A DNA stretch of 64,000 nucleotides from Clostridiales bacterium UBA6114. GTDB lineage: Bacteria > Bacillota > Clostridia > Oscillospirales > Butyricicoccaceae. The position numbers were made by a program, and so were the translations under genes. The notes beneath the pieces are model-generated. The model saw only the letters and a program-made list of their open reading frames with translations, did not search any database and had not been told where the DNA came from. This document shows positions 49,902 through 58,692 of this stretch, in pieces. How positions within the stretch are numbered: position 1 is the first letter of the stretch; each line of letters starts with the position of its first letter. The DNA lies in assembly GCA_002423435.1 (NCBI GenBank), contig DIWE01000009.1, forward strand, positions 32,565 through 96,564, in the 5' to 3' direction.

Positions 49902-51401
49902 TTGAATTTTCACATTGATTTCGGCATTGTCGCTTCCCTTGTCGTATATCTCATTTTCATGATCACAATCGGCATGTATTTTTACAACAAAAACAACACT
50001 CCGGCAGACTATTTCCTAGGCAACCGCAAGCTGGGGTCCTGGGTAACCTCCATGAGCGCCCAGGCCTCCGATATGTCCGGCTGGCTTCTGATGGGCCTGC
50101 CCGGCGCGGTGTACGCCTCGGGGCTTTTGGAAGGCTGGACCGCGGTCGGACTTGCCGTCGGCACCTACTTAAACTGGCTTTTTATCGCAAAAAGGCTTCG
50201 CCAATATACAAAGGTGGCGGGCGACGCGATTACTCTGCCGCAATTTTTTACAAACCGTTTCCGCGACAACACCGGCCTTTTGCGTATCCTGCCGGCTGTT
50301 TATATCCTGATTTTTTACGCATTTTACGTCGGCTCCGGCTTCCTTGCGGGCTCCAAGCTCTTTTCCATGATTTTCGGCATGGATACCGGCCTTGCGCTCT
50401 TTCTGACCGTACTCGTCATTGTGGCGTACACGTTTGCGGGCGGTTATCTCGCAGTCTGCTGGACCGATTTCTTCCAGGGGCTTTTAATGTTCTGCGCGAT
50501 TATCATTGTCCCGTGCGCCGCAATCGCATCCATCGGCGGCTTCGGTCTTACGATGGCAAAGGTCGCGGCCTTCAATCCCAACATATTAAACCCGCTGACC
50601 GATCTGTCGGGTAATTTTCTGCCCATGATCACCGTCGTCTCCTGCCTTTCCTGGGGACTCGGCTATGTGGGACAGCCGCATATCATCGTGCGCTTTATGA
50701 GTATCGGCAAACCGTCGCTGATCAAAAAATCCCGCCGTATCGCGACGGTGTGGGTGATCTTTTCGCTGATCTGCGCCGTTTTGATCGGCATCGTCGGCAG
50801 AGCGTTCATCCCGGGCGACATCTCGTCCACGGCGAACGAGACCCTGTATATCACAATGGTGCTCGATCTGTTCCCGGGCGTTATCGCGGGGCTTCTTCTG
50901 GCGGCGCTCCTGGCCGCCATAATGTCGACCGCCGACAGCCAGCTCCTTGTCTCTTCGTCCGCGATCGCAAGCGACCTTTATAAATCGCTGTTTCACAAGG
51001 AGGCGTCGGGCAAAGCGCAGACCTGGATCGGGCGCATCACCGTTCTGGTGATCGCTTTGGTCGCCGCTTTCCTGGCCATGAATCAGGCGAATACGATTTA
51101 CGCTCTCGTCGCTTACGCCTGGGCGGGCCTCGGCGCCACCTTCGGACCGACCGTCATTTTCTCGCTTTACTGGAAGCGGATGAATCTCGCGGGCGCCATC
51201 GCGGGCGTTTTCTCGGGCGGCGCGGTCGCGATCATCTGGCGCATGTTCTTAAAGCCGCTCGGCGGGATTTTCGGCCTCTTTGAGATTATCCCCGCCTTTC
51301 TTGTTTCCTCCGCGTTAATCGTGATCGTGAGCCTGTGCACCAAAGCGCCCTCCCAGGAAATCCTCGACGAATTCGACCGGTATACCTCCTGCAAGGATTA
51401 A
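49902..51401 (+). CDS. putP: Sodium/proline symporter
   Basis: 499 residues from TTG 49902 with GGGGGGAT upstream. It has 13 predicted helices of the sodium:solute symporter family. 'GNRKLGSWVTSMSAQASDMSGWLLMGLPGAVYASG' (given in parts) is the PutP core with Na+-site residues in helix 2, and 'MSTADSQLLVSSSAIASDLYK' in helix 9 is diagnostic. It imports L-proline with Na+. The Na+-pumping decarboxylase next to it would supply the gradient. Confidence 0.93.
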   Translation: MNFHIDFGIVASLVVYLIFMITIGMYFYNKNNTPADYFLGNRKLGSWVTSMSAQASDMSGWLLMGLPGAVYASGLLEGWTAVGLAVGTYLNWLFIAKRLRQYTKVAGDAITLPQFFTNRFRDNTGLLRILPAVYILIFYAFYVGSGFLAGSKLFSMIFGMDTGLALFLTVLVIVAYTFAGGYLAVCWTDFFQGLLMFCAIIIVPCAAIASIGGFGLTMAKVAAFNPNILNPLTDLSGNFLPMITVVSCLSWGLGYVGQPHIIVRFMSIGKPSLIKKSRRIATVWVIFSLICAVLIGIVGRAFIPGDISSTANETLYITMVLDLFPGVIAGLLLAALLAAIMSTADSQLLVSSSAIASDLYKSLFHKEASGKAQTWIGRITVLVIALVAAFLAMNQANTIYALVAYAWAGLGATFGPTVIFSLYWKRMNLAGAIAGVFSGGAVAIIWRMFLKPLGGIFGLFEIIPAFLVSSALIVIVSLCTKAPSQEILDEFDRYTSCKD

Positions 51402-51424
51402 GTGCAGCCCTAATGAAAAAGGAC

Positions 51425-51453
51425 TTGCAATTTGCAGAAAATCATGATATCAT
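51425..51453 (+). promoter_or_regulatory. Sigma-A promoter of secG
   Basis: TTGCAA (51425-51430), a 17-nt spacer and TATCAT (51448-51453), about 60 nt upstream of ATG 51514. Confidence 0.7.
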
Positions 51454-51513
51454 TTAGGACGCGTCATCGGATACGCCGAATTTTATGTCGCCGAGCTTAA
51501 ACGGAGGTACGGT

Positions 51514-51750
51514 ATGAGCACCTTATCGATTGTGATTTCAATCTTACAAGTATTGGCCGGATTATTTATGACGGCGGTCGTTTTGCTTCAGTCGGGCAGA
51601 CGAGCGGGGCTTTCCGGCGCCATTTCCGGCGGCGCGGAGACGTTTTTCGGGAAGAACAAGGCGCGCTCGCTGGACGCGAAGCTTTCGCGCGCAACGACTT
51701 ACGTCGCGATTATTTTTGTAATCCTGACGCTTGCGCTGAATCTGATATAA
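51514..51750 (+). CDS. secG: Preprotein translocase subunit SecG
   Basis: 78 residues with two membrane helices. 'QVLAGLFMTAVVLLQSGRRAGLSGAISGG' (in parts) with 'AETFFGKNKARSLDAKLSRAT' is characteristic. It stimulates SecYEG translocation. GGAGG precedes the ATG and a terminator follows. Confidence 0.93.
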   Translation: MSTLSIVISILQVLAGLFMTAVVLLQSGRRAGLSGAISGGAETFFGKNKARSLDAKLSRATTYVAIIFVILTLALNLI

Positions 51751-51775
51751 CTTATATAATCCATAACCGATAAAA

Positions 51776-51806
51776 ACCGGCGGAGCTTTTGCTCCGCCGG
51801 TTTTTT
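51776..51806. terminator. Bidirectional terminator between secG and phoR
   Basis: ACCGGCGGAGC pairs with GCTCCGCCGGT with a TTTT loop and T/A tracts on both sides. It is shared by the convergent secG and phoR genes. Confidence 0.88.
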
Positions 51807-51829
51807 GTATGAAACAAAATCTTTACGCT

Positions 51830-53545
51830 TTATATAAACCGTATTGTAAACTCGCTGCCCGAGCCGATGCGGCTTTTCAGTTCGATTTCCGCACCGTATT
51901 TGGCCGCGGTATGCTTTACGATGGAAAGCCCGAGCCCGGTGCCGCCCACCATGCGGCTTCTGCCCTTGTCAACCCGGTAAAAGCGCTCGAAAACGCGCGG
52001 GATGTCTTTCTCGGGGATGCCGATGCCGCTGTCGCGCACCCGTATTATTCCGCCTTTCGGAAGCGGGTCGACCGTGACCTCGACCTCTCCGCCCGGGACA
52101 TTGTATTTAATCGCGTTATCGATCAGATTTGTCAGGAGCTGCCTCATGTCGCTGCGCTCGGCGTGCACCGTACAGCCCTGGCCCGAGACCCGTACCGTTA
52201 CCTGCTTTTTCTCCGCCTGAGGCCGAAGATCCAAAACAGTTTCCTCCGCAAGCGGAAGGAGTTCCACATCCTCCCTTGAATGAAGTTCCTTTCCCTCGTC
52301 AAGCGCCGAAAGCTTTAAGATATCGTCGATAATGTTCGTAATCCGGTCGGATTCGCTTTTGATGCGCTCCAGATAATCCTTTGTCACGCCCGGATCGGTC
52401 ACAAGTCCTGCGGAAAGCAGCTCCGCAAAGCCCCGGATCGCCGTCACCGGGGTTTTGAGCTCGTGCGAAGCATTGGACACAAATTCCCGCCGGATCTGCT
52501 CGGCCTGCGCGTTCTGTGTGACGTCGGTCAGAATGATGACCGCGCCGCCCCGGAGCCATTCGTTTTCAAGCGGGTTTATAGACACGGAATAAATACGCCC
52601 CGCGGTTTCATTATTGATTTCGAAGATTGCCGAGCCCGATGTCTTCAGGCAGTTTTCGAGAGCGCTTAAAATCCGCATGTTGCGTGTAAGACAGATAAAG
52701 GGCTGCCCCGTCAGATCCTGCCCCGCCTCAAAAATCATCTCTGCGGAGCGGTTTACGTGGACGATATTCTGCTCGGAGTCGACCACCACAAGGCCCTGCC
52801 TGATGCTGCCGAGCAGAAAGCCAAGCTTCTGCTTTTGCGCGTTTAAGTTCTTTACATGGCTTTCGATGCTTTGAACCATCGAATTAACGCTTCTTGTAAG
52901 CGTTGAGAGCTCATCGTAGGATGCGGGCTCGAGCCTTGCCGAGTAATCCCCGTTTTCAACGCGCCGGATTCCCTCGGAAAGGTTTTTAAGCGGCCGGAGC
53001 ACGGACTTCGACAGCCTGCCCGCGAGAAGCACCGCGGCCAGAATGGCAATAATAATCCCCGCGGCGAGCGCCGGGATCTGCTTTTCAACAATATCGCGGA
53101 CGGTCTGAATCGGAACGGACGCGCGCAGGATCACGCCGTCGGACATCCGGTAGGCTGCGTACATCATGCCGATCCCGAGCGTATCCGATTGCCGGATGCT
53201 CGATCCTCTCCCGAATCTGAGCGCATCCTTTACCTCCGGGCGGTCGGCATGGTTTTCCAGGGTTTTTACGTCGGCGTGGGAGTCGCCCAGAACCGTCCCA
53301 TCCTGCGCAATGATTGTGATCCGGTAATTGTCGTATTGCTCGGACAGAAGCTTTGCGGCCCTATTGCTGTCGCTTTCGGTTTTTGCCGCAATCGCCGCGA
53401 TTTTCAGCATTGTGTAGGCTTCATCCTCAAGCTGATTCTCATAGGTCTTCCGGAGAATCAGGCCGGAAACAATCCCGGACAGAATAAGCGCAACCGCCGA
53501 AACGGCGATTATCCTTAAGCTGATTGCTTTTTTCAAGCCAAGCAC
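51830..53545 (-). CDS. phoR: Sensor histidine kinase, PhoR-like
   Basis: 571 residues. The order is an N-terminal membrane helix, an extracytoplasmic sensor of about 130 residues, and a second helix ('ALAAGIIIAILAAVLLAG'). HAMP, PAS ('VVVDSEQNIVHVNRSAEMIF'), HisKA with phospho-His in 'FVSNASHELKTPVTAIRG', and HATPase_c with 'DNAIKYNVPGG' and 'GTGLGLSIVKHTAAKYG' follow. It pairs with the PhoB-like regulator immediately upstream. PhoU and PstB in the same cluster indicate phosphate sensing. Confidence 0.92.
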   Translation of the reverse strand: MLGLKKAISLRIIAVSAVALILSGIVSGLILRKTYENQLEDEAYTMLKIAAIAAKTESDSNRAAKLLSEQYDNYRITIIAQDGTVLGDSHADVKTLENHADRPEVKDALRFGRGSSIRQSDTLGIGMMYAAYRMSDGVILRASVPIQTVRDIVEKQIPALAAGIIIAILAAVLLAGRLSKSVLRPLKNLSEGIRRVENGDYSARLEPASYDELSTLTRSVNSMVQSIESHVKNLNAQKQKLGFLLGSIRQGLVVVDSEQNIVHVNRSAEMIFEAGQDLTGQPFICLTRNMRILSALENCLKTSGSAIFEINNETAGRIYSVSINPLENEWLRGGAVIILTDVTQNAQAEQIRREFVSNASHELKTPVTAIRGFAELLSAGLVTDPGVTKDYLERIKSESDRITNIIDDILKLSALDEGKELHSREDVELLPLAEETVLDLRPQAEKKQVTVRVSGQGCTVHAERSDMRQLLTNLIDNAIKYNVPGGEVEVTVDPLPKGGIIRVRDSGIGIPEKDIPRVFERFYRVDKGRSRMVGGTGLGLSIVKHTAAKYGAEIELKSRIGSGSEFTIRFI

Positions 53546-53556
53546 CGCCTCACTTA

Positions 53557-54246
53557 TTACGCAATAATATAACCGATCCCTCTGACCGTTTTAATATACT
53601 TCGGATCGTCCGCGCTGTCCCCGATTTTCTGCCGCAGAGTTTTGATGTGCATGTCGAGCGTGCGGCTCTCGCCCTGAAAGTCAAAGCCCCAGATCGAATT
53701 TAAGAGCTCCTCGCGCGTGACCGTCTTCCCTTTGTTTGAAAGAAGCATGTAGAGGAGCTCAAACTCTTTCAGGGTAAGCGGCACCTCCGCGCCGTTCACA
53801 TAAGCCTGGTGCCGGTTTAAGTCGATCGTCAGGTCCTGGTAGCTGATCATTTTCTGCTTTTCCTCAGACTCCGAAATCCTCCGCTGTACCGCGCGGATGC
53901 GCGCCATCAGCTCCAGAATTCCGAACGGCTTTGTGATATAATCGTCCGCGCCGCAGTCGAGGCCGATCACCTTATCGGTCTCAAGGAATTTCGCCGTTAA
54001 GAGGATCACAGGGATTCTGTGCATCAACGGTTCCGAGCGGATGATTTTCAGCGCGTCGATTCCGCTCATTCCCGGAAGCATGATGTCGAGCAGGATCATA
54101 TCGGGGAGCGGCTTTAAGCGGCAGGCCGAAAACAGCTCCTCGGCCGAGGAGAAGGTCTCCACATCGTATGAAAACGAACGAAGCGTGCAGCCGATCAGCT
54201 CCCGGATATTGTCGTCGTCCTCCACCGCATAGATAAGCGTCCCCAT
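53557..54246 (-). CDS. phoB: Response regulator, PhoB/PhoP-like (OmpR family)
   Basis: 229 residues from ATG 54246 after GGAGG. The receiver has 'AVEDDDNIREL' (acidic pocket), phospho-acceptor Asp in 'DMILLDIMLPGMSGID' and Lys in 'DYITKPFG'. The winged-helix C-terminus has 'LTLKEFELLYMLLSNKGKTVTREELL' (given in parts of the family pattern) and 'KTLRQKIGDSADDPKYIKTVRGIGY'. It probably activates phosphate-starvation genes. Confidence 0.92.
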   Translation of the reverse strand: MGTLIYAVEDDDNIRELIGCTLRSFSYDVETFSSAEELFSACRLKPLPDMILLDIMLPGMSGIDALKIIRSEPLMHRIPVILLTAKFLETDKVIGLDCGADDYITKPFGILELMARIRAVQRRISESEEKQKMISYQDLTIDLNRHQAYVNGAEVPLTLKEFELLYMLLSNKGKTVTREELLNSIWGFDFQGESRTLDMHIKTLRQKIGDSADDPKYIKTVRGIGYIIA

Positions 54247-54259
54247 GAAATGTCCTCCC

Positions 54260-54919
54260 TCAAAGAATTTTGGTCTTTTTGTGCATTCCCGTGATGTAGA
54301 ACTCAACCCATTCGCAAATATTGACCGCGTGGTCGCCGATGCGTTCAAGATATTTTGCGATCATCATCGCGTTGATCACCGCGTCCGGTTCGGACGTGCC
54401 CTTTTTCAGATTCCCGATCAGCTCGCTTTTGACAACATCAAACAGGTCGTCGACCTCGTCGTCCCGGAGTATGGTGGCGCGCGCATAATCAAGGTCGCTG
54501 TCGATAAAGGCTTTGATACTGGCGGAAACCATCTCCGACGCGATCTTCGACATCTGCGGGATATGCGCCGCGAACGCCGTGATGCTTCCCGATTCCGGCC
54601 TGGAGACGATATCCGCGATGTCGGCGGCCTGGTCGCCGATGCGCTCCATATCCGTAATCATTTTGATCGCGGTGGAGATGGCCCGAAGGTCGCGCGCAAC
54701 CGGCTGCTGTCTTAAAAGGAGCTTCAGGCATCGCGCCTCGATCGCCTTTTCCAGCGCGTCAATGTTTTTATCCCCCGCCTCGATCTCGGGGGCAAGATGC
54801 CGGTATTCGGGGTCAAGCGCTCTGATCGATTTCTCGATCGCCTCCTCGATCAGCGCTCCCATTTTTATCAGGTCGAGGTGCATCAGCTTCAGTTCTTCGT
54901 CAAAATAAGTCCTGCTCAT
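54260..54919 (-). CDS. phoU: Phosphate-specific transport system accessory protein PhoU
   Basis: 219 residues. Two PhoU repeats contain the metal-binding E/D-rich motifs 'MITDMERIGDQAADIADIV' and 'IAKYLERIGDHAVNICEWV'. It links PstSCAB to PhoR and represses the regulon when phosphate is plentiful. It lies between pstB and phoB in one direction. Confidence 0.95.
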   Translation of the reverse strand: MSRTYFDEELKLMHLDLIKMGALIEEAIEKSIRALDPEYRHLAPEIEAGDKNIDALEKAIEARCLKLLLRQQPVARDLRAISTAIKMITDMERIGDQAADIADIVSRPESGSITAFAAHIPQMSKIASEMVSASIKAFIDSDLDYARATILRDDEVDDLFDVVKSELIGNLKKGTSEPDAVINAMMIAKYLERIGDHAVNICEWVEFYITGMHKKTKIL

Positions 54920-54953
54920 CTTATTTTACCACCTGTCCTAATCAATGTAAATT

Positions 54954-55715
54954 CTATCCAAAACGCCCCGTAATATAATCCTCCGTCCGCTTATCCTTCG
55001 GGTTTGAGAACAGCTCCTCGGTGTCCCCGAATTCGACCACTTCCCCCAGGAGAAAAAAAGCCGTTTTATCTGAAATACGGGCGGCCTGCTGCATATTGTG
55101 CGTGACAATGGCAACGGTGTACTTCTCCTTGAGAGAGCTCATAAGCTCCTCGATCTTCATGGTGGAGCCCGGATCGAGCGCGGACGTCGGCTCATCCATC
55201 AGCAAAACCTCCGGCTCGACGGCCAGCGCTCTCGCGATACAAAGCCTCTGCTGCTGACCGCCCGAGAGCCCGAGCGCCGTTTGCCTTAAGCGGTCCTTCA
55301 CTTCATCCCAGAGCGCCGCTGCCTTAAGGCTTTTCTCGACGATCTCATTTAATGTCTGGCGGCTGCGGACCCCGTGTATTTTAGGCCCGTAAGTAATATT
55401 GTCGTAAATGCTGATCGGGAACGGGTTCGGTTTCTGAAAGACCATGCCGACCCGTTTTCTGAGCTTTGTCACGTCGATATCCCGATAGATATCCTCCCCG
55501 TCGATCAGCACTCCGCCCTCGACCCTGGTGCCGGGTATCAAATCGTTCATGCGGTTGAGCACTCTCAAAAAGGTGGACTTTCCACAGCCGGAAGGACCGA
55601 TAAAAGAGGTGATCTGGTTTTCCAGAATACTCAGGTTGACCTTTTTTAGGACCTGATTATCTTCATTATAATAAAAGTTTAAATCCCTGGTTTCAATTTT
55701 GTTAACACCGGCCAT
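54954..55715 (-). CDS. pstB: Phosphate ABC transporter ATP-binding protein
   Basis: 253 residues from ATG 55715 (MAGVNKIETRDLNFYY) after AAAGGGGAG; the longer open frame upstream has no family match. Walker A 'SFIGPSGCGKSTFLRVLNRM', signature 'GLSGGQQQRLCIARALA' and Walker B 'VLLMDEPTSALDP' are typical PstB. It normally works with PstA, PstC and PstS, none of which is in the window. Confidence 0.95.
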   Translation of the reverse strand: MAGVNKIETRDLNFYYNEDNQVLKKVNLSILENQITSFIGPSGCGKSTFLRVLNRMNDLIPGTRVEGGVLIDGEDIYRDIDVTKLRKRVGMVFQKPNPFPISIYDNITYGPKIHGVRSRQTLNEIVEKSLKAAALWDEVKDRLRQTALGLSGGQQQRLCIARALAVEPEVLLMDEPTSALDPGSTMKIEELMSSLKEKYTVAIVTHNMQQAARISDKTAFFLLGEVVEFGDTEELFSNPKDKRTEDYITGRFG

Positions 55716-56270
55716 GTCGCGACTCCCCTTTATATTTTTCGTCCGGGTTCTTCCGATAATCCGCCCGATACCCTCCCGGTCACCCGTTTTTTTTTCCGCC
55801 TTTTGATAAAATTTGCCGAAACTCTCCCTCGAAAGCCCCAAAATCGCCCTGCGCAAACAACATAAAAGCCGACTCAATGCAAAAAGCAAAATCACCGGCC
55901 CTTCATTTGTTATTCAGATGTGCAAAAAACGATCGGGGTGGTTTGCGCTCATTGTCATTGTATACACCATATGTCTTAAAATAAATAAAAGGACCTCCGG
56001 GCTATTCCCCGTTTCTTTCCGCCCGGCGGCCCCGACTGCTCCGCGTTTATGCCAGGGCATGCTTCACATTGCCCGACTTTTTATTTCAGGATTTCCATCC
56101 CATCCTGCTTTTATCTTACAGGGCCGGCGCCGATCGAAGAAGCAACCCTTTGTAAAACTCATGTAAAATATGTGTAAAGCGGGCGCCTTTCCATAGTATT
56201 TTTGATTCGCGGCAAAAAATTCATGCCCGGGGCGAAAAATGTCTCCGCCTCCGGATATTCTGCTCCCCTT
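55716..56270. other. Gene-free interval upstream of pstB
   Basis: About 555 nt with no convincing gene on either strand where pstS, pstC and pstA would normally be expected. A TATACAAT-type -10-like box lies near 55955 on the minus strand. A short GGTCCTTTTATTT ribosome-binding-like stretch was not associated with a frame. No pst remnants are recognisable. Confidence 0.5.
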
Positions 56271-56309
56271 AAAAAACCGGTTCGGCCCTTGAGGCCGAAC
56301 CGGTTTTTT
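56271..56309. terminator. Strong bidirectional terminator
   Basis: A 17-bp perfect stem AAAAAACCGGTTCGGCC with a 5-nt loop and T/A tracts on both sides. It ends the minus-strand TAXI/Tm-1 operon. Confidence 0.88.
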
Positions 56310-56502
56310 AAATAGTTTTGTCCGTTTCCGCTTTTTTCTTATATTTTTCACGGGTCGCAGCCCCGCCGCGCAAATGCCGCTCACATTTGTTGAGCTCCAG
56401 CACCTTTTTGACATCGTTATACAAACTATGATTGAAAACACTCAACCGCTCCGTGATATCCTTATGTACCGTTGTCTGCAAATGGAACGGTATCAAAAGC
56501 AC
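56308..56502 (-). CDS. Possible short ORF (64 codons) at the end of the Tm-1 operon
   Basis: The open frame reads LLIPFHLQTTVHKDITERL... to ...KKAETDKTI, and its stop merges with the terminator. No ATG start is available; GTG near 56502 with GAGG upstream is the only candidate. Codon use (TTG, CAT, AGT) is unlike its neighbours. It could be a foreign fragment or spurious. Confidence 0.25.
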   Translation of the reverse strand: MLLIPFHLQTTVHKDITERLSVFNHSLYNDVKKVLELNKCERHLRGGAATREKYKKKAETDKTI

Positions 56503-56554
56503 AACATCCTCGAATAAACGCAGGTATATGCCAAACCAAACGGCGAAGGGGCGC

Positions 56555-57409
56555 TTAGCGGGCGACGCTTGTTTTTCGGATCCCCTTGAAAGAGGAGATC
56601 GTGTCGTAAAGCGCACGCTCCACGGGAATCCGTTCGATGCTGGAAGCCCCCACAAACCCGGCGGAGCAGGTTTCGTTGAATACTCTTGCGAAATCCTCCT
56701 GCGAGGAAATCGAGCCGCCGTGACATAGCGGGATCACCGCCGGGTTTCGCTTGAGCGCCTCCTCCAGGACCTTTTGCGTCTTCAGGATGGCCTCGTCTAT
56801 CGATTCCTCGCATTTCATCCCCACGTCGCCTCCGCCGGTCAGTCCCACATGGGACACGATGATGTCCGCCCCGGCGTCAACTAAAAGGCGGGCCTCTTCC
56901 GGGGAATAGACATAGCCCATCGTCAAAAAACCCATTTCGGCGGCGAGGCGTATCATCCGGATCTCGCAGGAGAAGCCGAGGCCCACCTCCTCCACCTCCC
57001 TGCGGAATTGCCCGCTGAATTTTCCGACCGTGGGATAATTGATAACGCCGGAATACCCGATCCCGGCGAGCTCTGATAAAAAGCTCCTCATGTCCCTTGT
57101 GGGATCGGAGCCAAATACCCCGGCAATCACCGGCGTCTTGTGCACCACCGGCAAAATATGCTTCTCCCCCATCTCCCGGACGATCCCGTTCGCATCCCCT
57201 ACCGGGAGGTTGCCTAAAATCGAACTGTGCCCGTTCATTCTGAAATAGCCCGAATTGTAGACGACAATTAAATCCGCATCGGCTTTTTCAGCTACCCTTC
57301 CGACGATCCCAACCCCGGCGCCGGTGGCAATGATCGGGATTCCCTTATCCATTTGTTCCCGTATATTTTTTAACACCAGATCACGGGAAACCCTGCGTTC
57401 TATTTTCAT
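56555..57409 (-). CDS. Phosphoenolpyruvate hydrolase-like TIM-barrel protein
   Basis: 284 residues. 'GIPIIATGAGVGIVGRVAEKADADLIVVYNSGYFRMNGHSS' (read in parts) and 'ADIIVSHVGLTGGGDVGMKC' match the PEP-hydrolase-like/TIM-barrel signal-transduction family. This family is also fused to the Tm-1-like domain in plants (tomato Tm-1). The chemistry is not established. It lies 35 nt after the Tm-1-like gene. The pair sits next to a TAXI transporter, implying a role with an imported acid. Confidence 0.88.
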   Translation of the reverse strand: MKIERRVSRDLVLKNIREQMDKGIPIIATGAGVGIVGRVAEKADADLIVVYNSGYFRMNGHSSILGNLPVGDANGIVREMGEKHILPVVHKTPVIAGVFGSDPTRDMRSFLSELAGIGYSGVINYPTVGKFSGQFRREVEEVGLGFSCEIRMIRLAAEMGFLTMGYVYSPEEARLLVDAGADIIVSHVGLTGGGDVGMKCEESIDEAILKTQKVLEEALKRNPAVIPLCHGGSISSQEDFARVFNETCSAGFVGASSIERIPVERALYDTISSFKGIRKTSVAR

Positions 57410-57444
57410 ACTGTAACACCTCTGTTCTTTATGCGCCGCTATGG

Positions 57445-58680
57445 TTACCGGCCCAAGCTTTTGTTCCAGCTGATCATGCTGAGTATTTCCTTCACAAGAT
57501 AATCGGCAAACCCGGTGTCATTTATATGGTTGTCCCTGCAAACGATCGGTATCGCAGGATCGACCACCCGGTTGAGCTCCTGAATAAATACCTTGTTCGT
57601 AGCCGGGTCATAAAAGACCCCGCCCGGTTTGTCGACCTCGGAAAAGCCTCTGGTCGGGATCACGATCTTCGTATCGTGACCACCCTTTAATCGTTCGGCA
57701 AAGAGGCTTGCAAGAGCGATCATCTCCTGCCTGTTCGCCCGCAGCTTAATCAGATTGGAGTTATGATAATAGCGCAGCCGGTCCTTCTGCTCCGGCTTTA
57801 ACAGTTCCTCCGGTCCGATGTTTATCATTTCGGCCGCGCCCGGCACCACAATGTAAGGCAGATTCTTCTTCACGGCCCCCCGAAGCCGATCCGGGCCCAC
57901 CACGTAGGCTCCCCCGGCGACCTCGTCGATCAGCTCGGTGGCCGTAATATCAAGCACGCCGCAAAAGAAGTCCTCCCTGATCATTTTTTCCATGATTTTG
58001 CCGCCCGAAACTCCCCTTGCGTGGAATACGACGATTTCATAGCCCTGGCCCTCCAGCAGTTCGCGGCACCGCTGCACACAAGGAGTGGTGACTCCAAAAC
58101 AGGAAATGGCGATGGCTTCCTTCTTATCCCGGGAGAGCGGAGGCATACCCACCATGGCGCTGACGATGCGGGCGGCCTCGGCAAGGATAAAACGGCTCAT
58201 GAAATTCAGGCTCTGGATATCCACCACCGAATTGATCAGCAGGATGTCCTGCCCCTGAACGTACGGCAGAGTGTTGCCCGAGGCCATGGTGCCCACAATT
58301 ACTTTTGGGATCCCGAGTGGCAGCGCCTGCATCGCTCCGCTGGCGATGGTGGTGCCTCCCGAGCCGCCCAGAGAGATGATGCCGTCGAGCTCCCTGTTCG
58401 CATAAAGCTTCTGCGTGATGGCGCGCAGCCCGTCCATCATGATCCGGGATGCTTCGACCCGCAGGCTGATCCCCATAACCTCCTCAAAGGAGGCGTTGGC
58501 GGCAAAAGCCACCTGCTCCTGCGTAAACCGTATGGGATACGCTTTTTTGAGTCGCCGCAGGCCCACGTCGATGATGCAGACCTCGTGGCCCATCTCTTCA
58601 ATGCGTTCCTTCAGATAGACGGTTTCGTCGCCTTTGGTATCCATCGTCGCACAAACGACGATCTTCTTTTTTTCAATCAT
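57445..58680 (-). CDS. Tm-1-like ATP-binding protein (UPF0261)
   Basis: 411 residues. It starts 'KKIVVCATMDTKGDETVYLKE', the nucleotide-binding start of UPF0261. 'GIISLGGSGGTTIASGAMQALPLGIPKVIV' (in parts) and 'FHARGVSGGKIMEKMIREDF' are also family hallmarks. Tomato Tm-1 carries this domain as its ATP-binding N-terminal half. The bacterial function is unknown. Gene order Tm-1-like then PEP-hydrolase-like equals the domain order in the plant fusion. Confidence 0.9.
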   Translation of the reverse strand: MIEKKKIVVCATMDTKGDETVYLKERIEEMGHEVCIIDVGLRRLKKAYPIRFTQEQVAFAANASFEEVMGISLRVEASRIMMDGLRAITQKLYANRELDGIISLGGSGGTTIASGAMQALPLGIPKVIVGTMASGNTLPYVQGQDILLINSVVDIQSLNFMSRFILAEAARIVSAMVGMPPLSRDKKEAIAISCFGVTTPCVQRCRELLEGQGYEIVVFHARGVSGGKIMEKMIREDFFCGVLDITATELIDEVAGGAYVVGPDRLRGAVKKNLPYIVVPGAAEMINIGPEELLKPEQKDRLRYYHNSNLIKLRANRQEMIALASLFAERLKGGHDTKIVIPTRGFSEVDKPGGVFYDPATNKVFIQELNRVVDPAIPIVCRDNHINDTGFADYLVKEILSMISWNKSLGR

Positions 58681-58692
58681 TGCAAAGCCCTC

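Noticed and set aside
55716..55895. 60-codon N-terminal extension of PstB
   Set aside because: It has no PstB homology; ATG 55715 has a good ribosome binding site.
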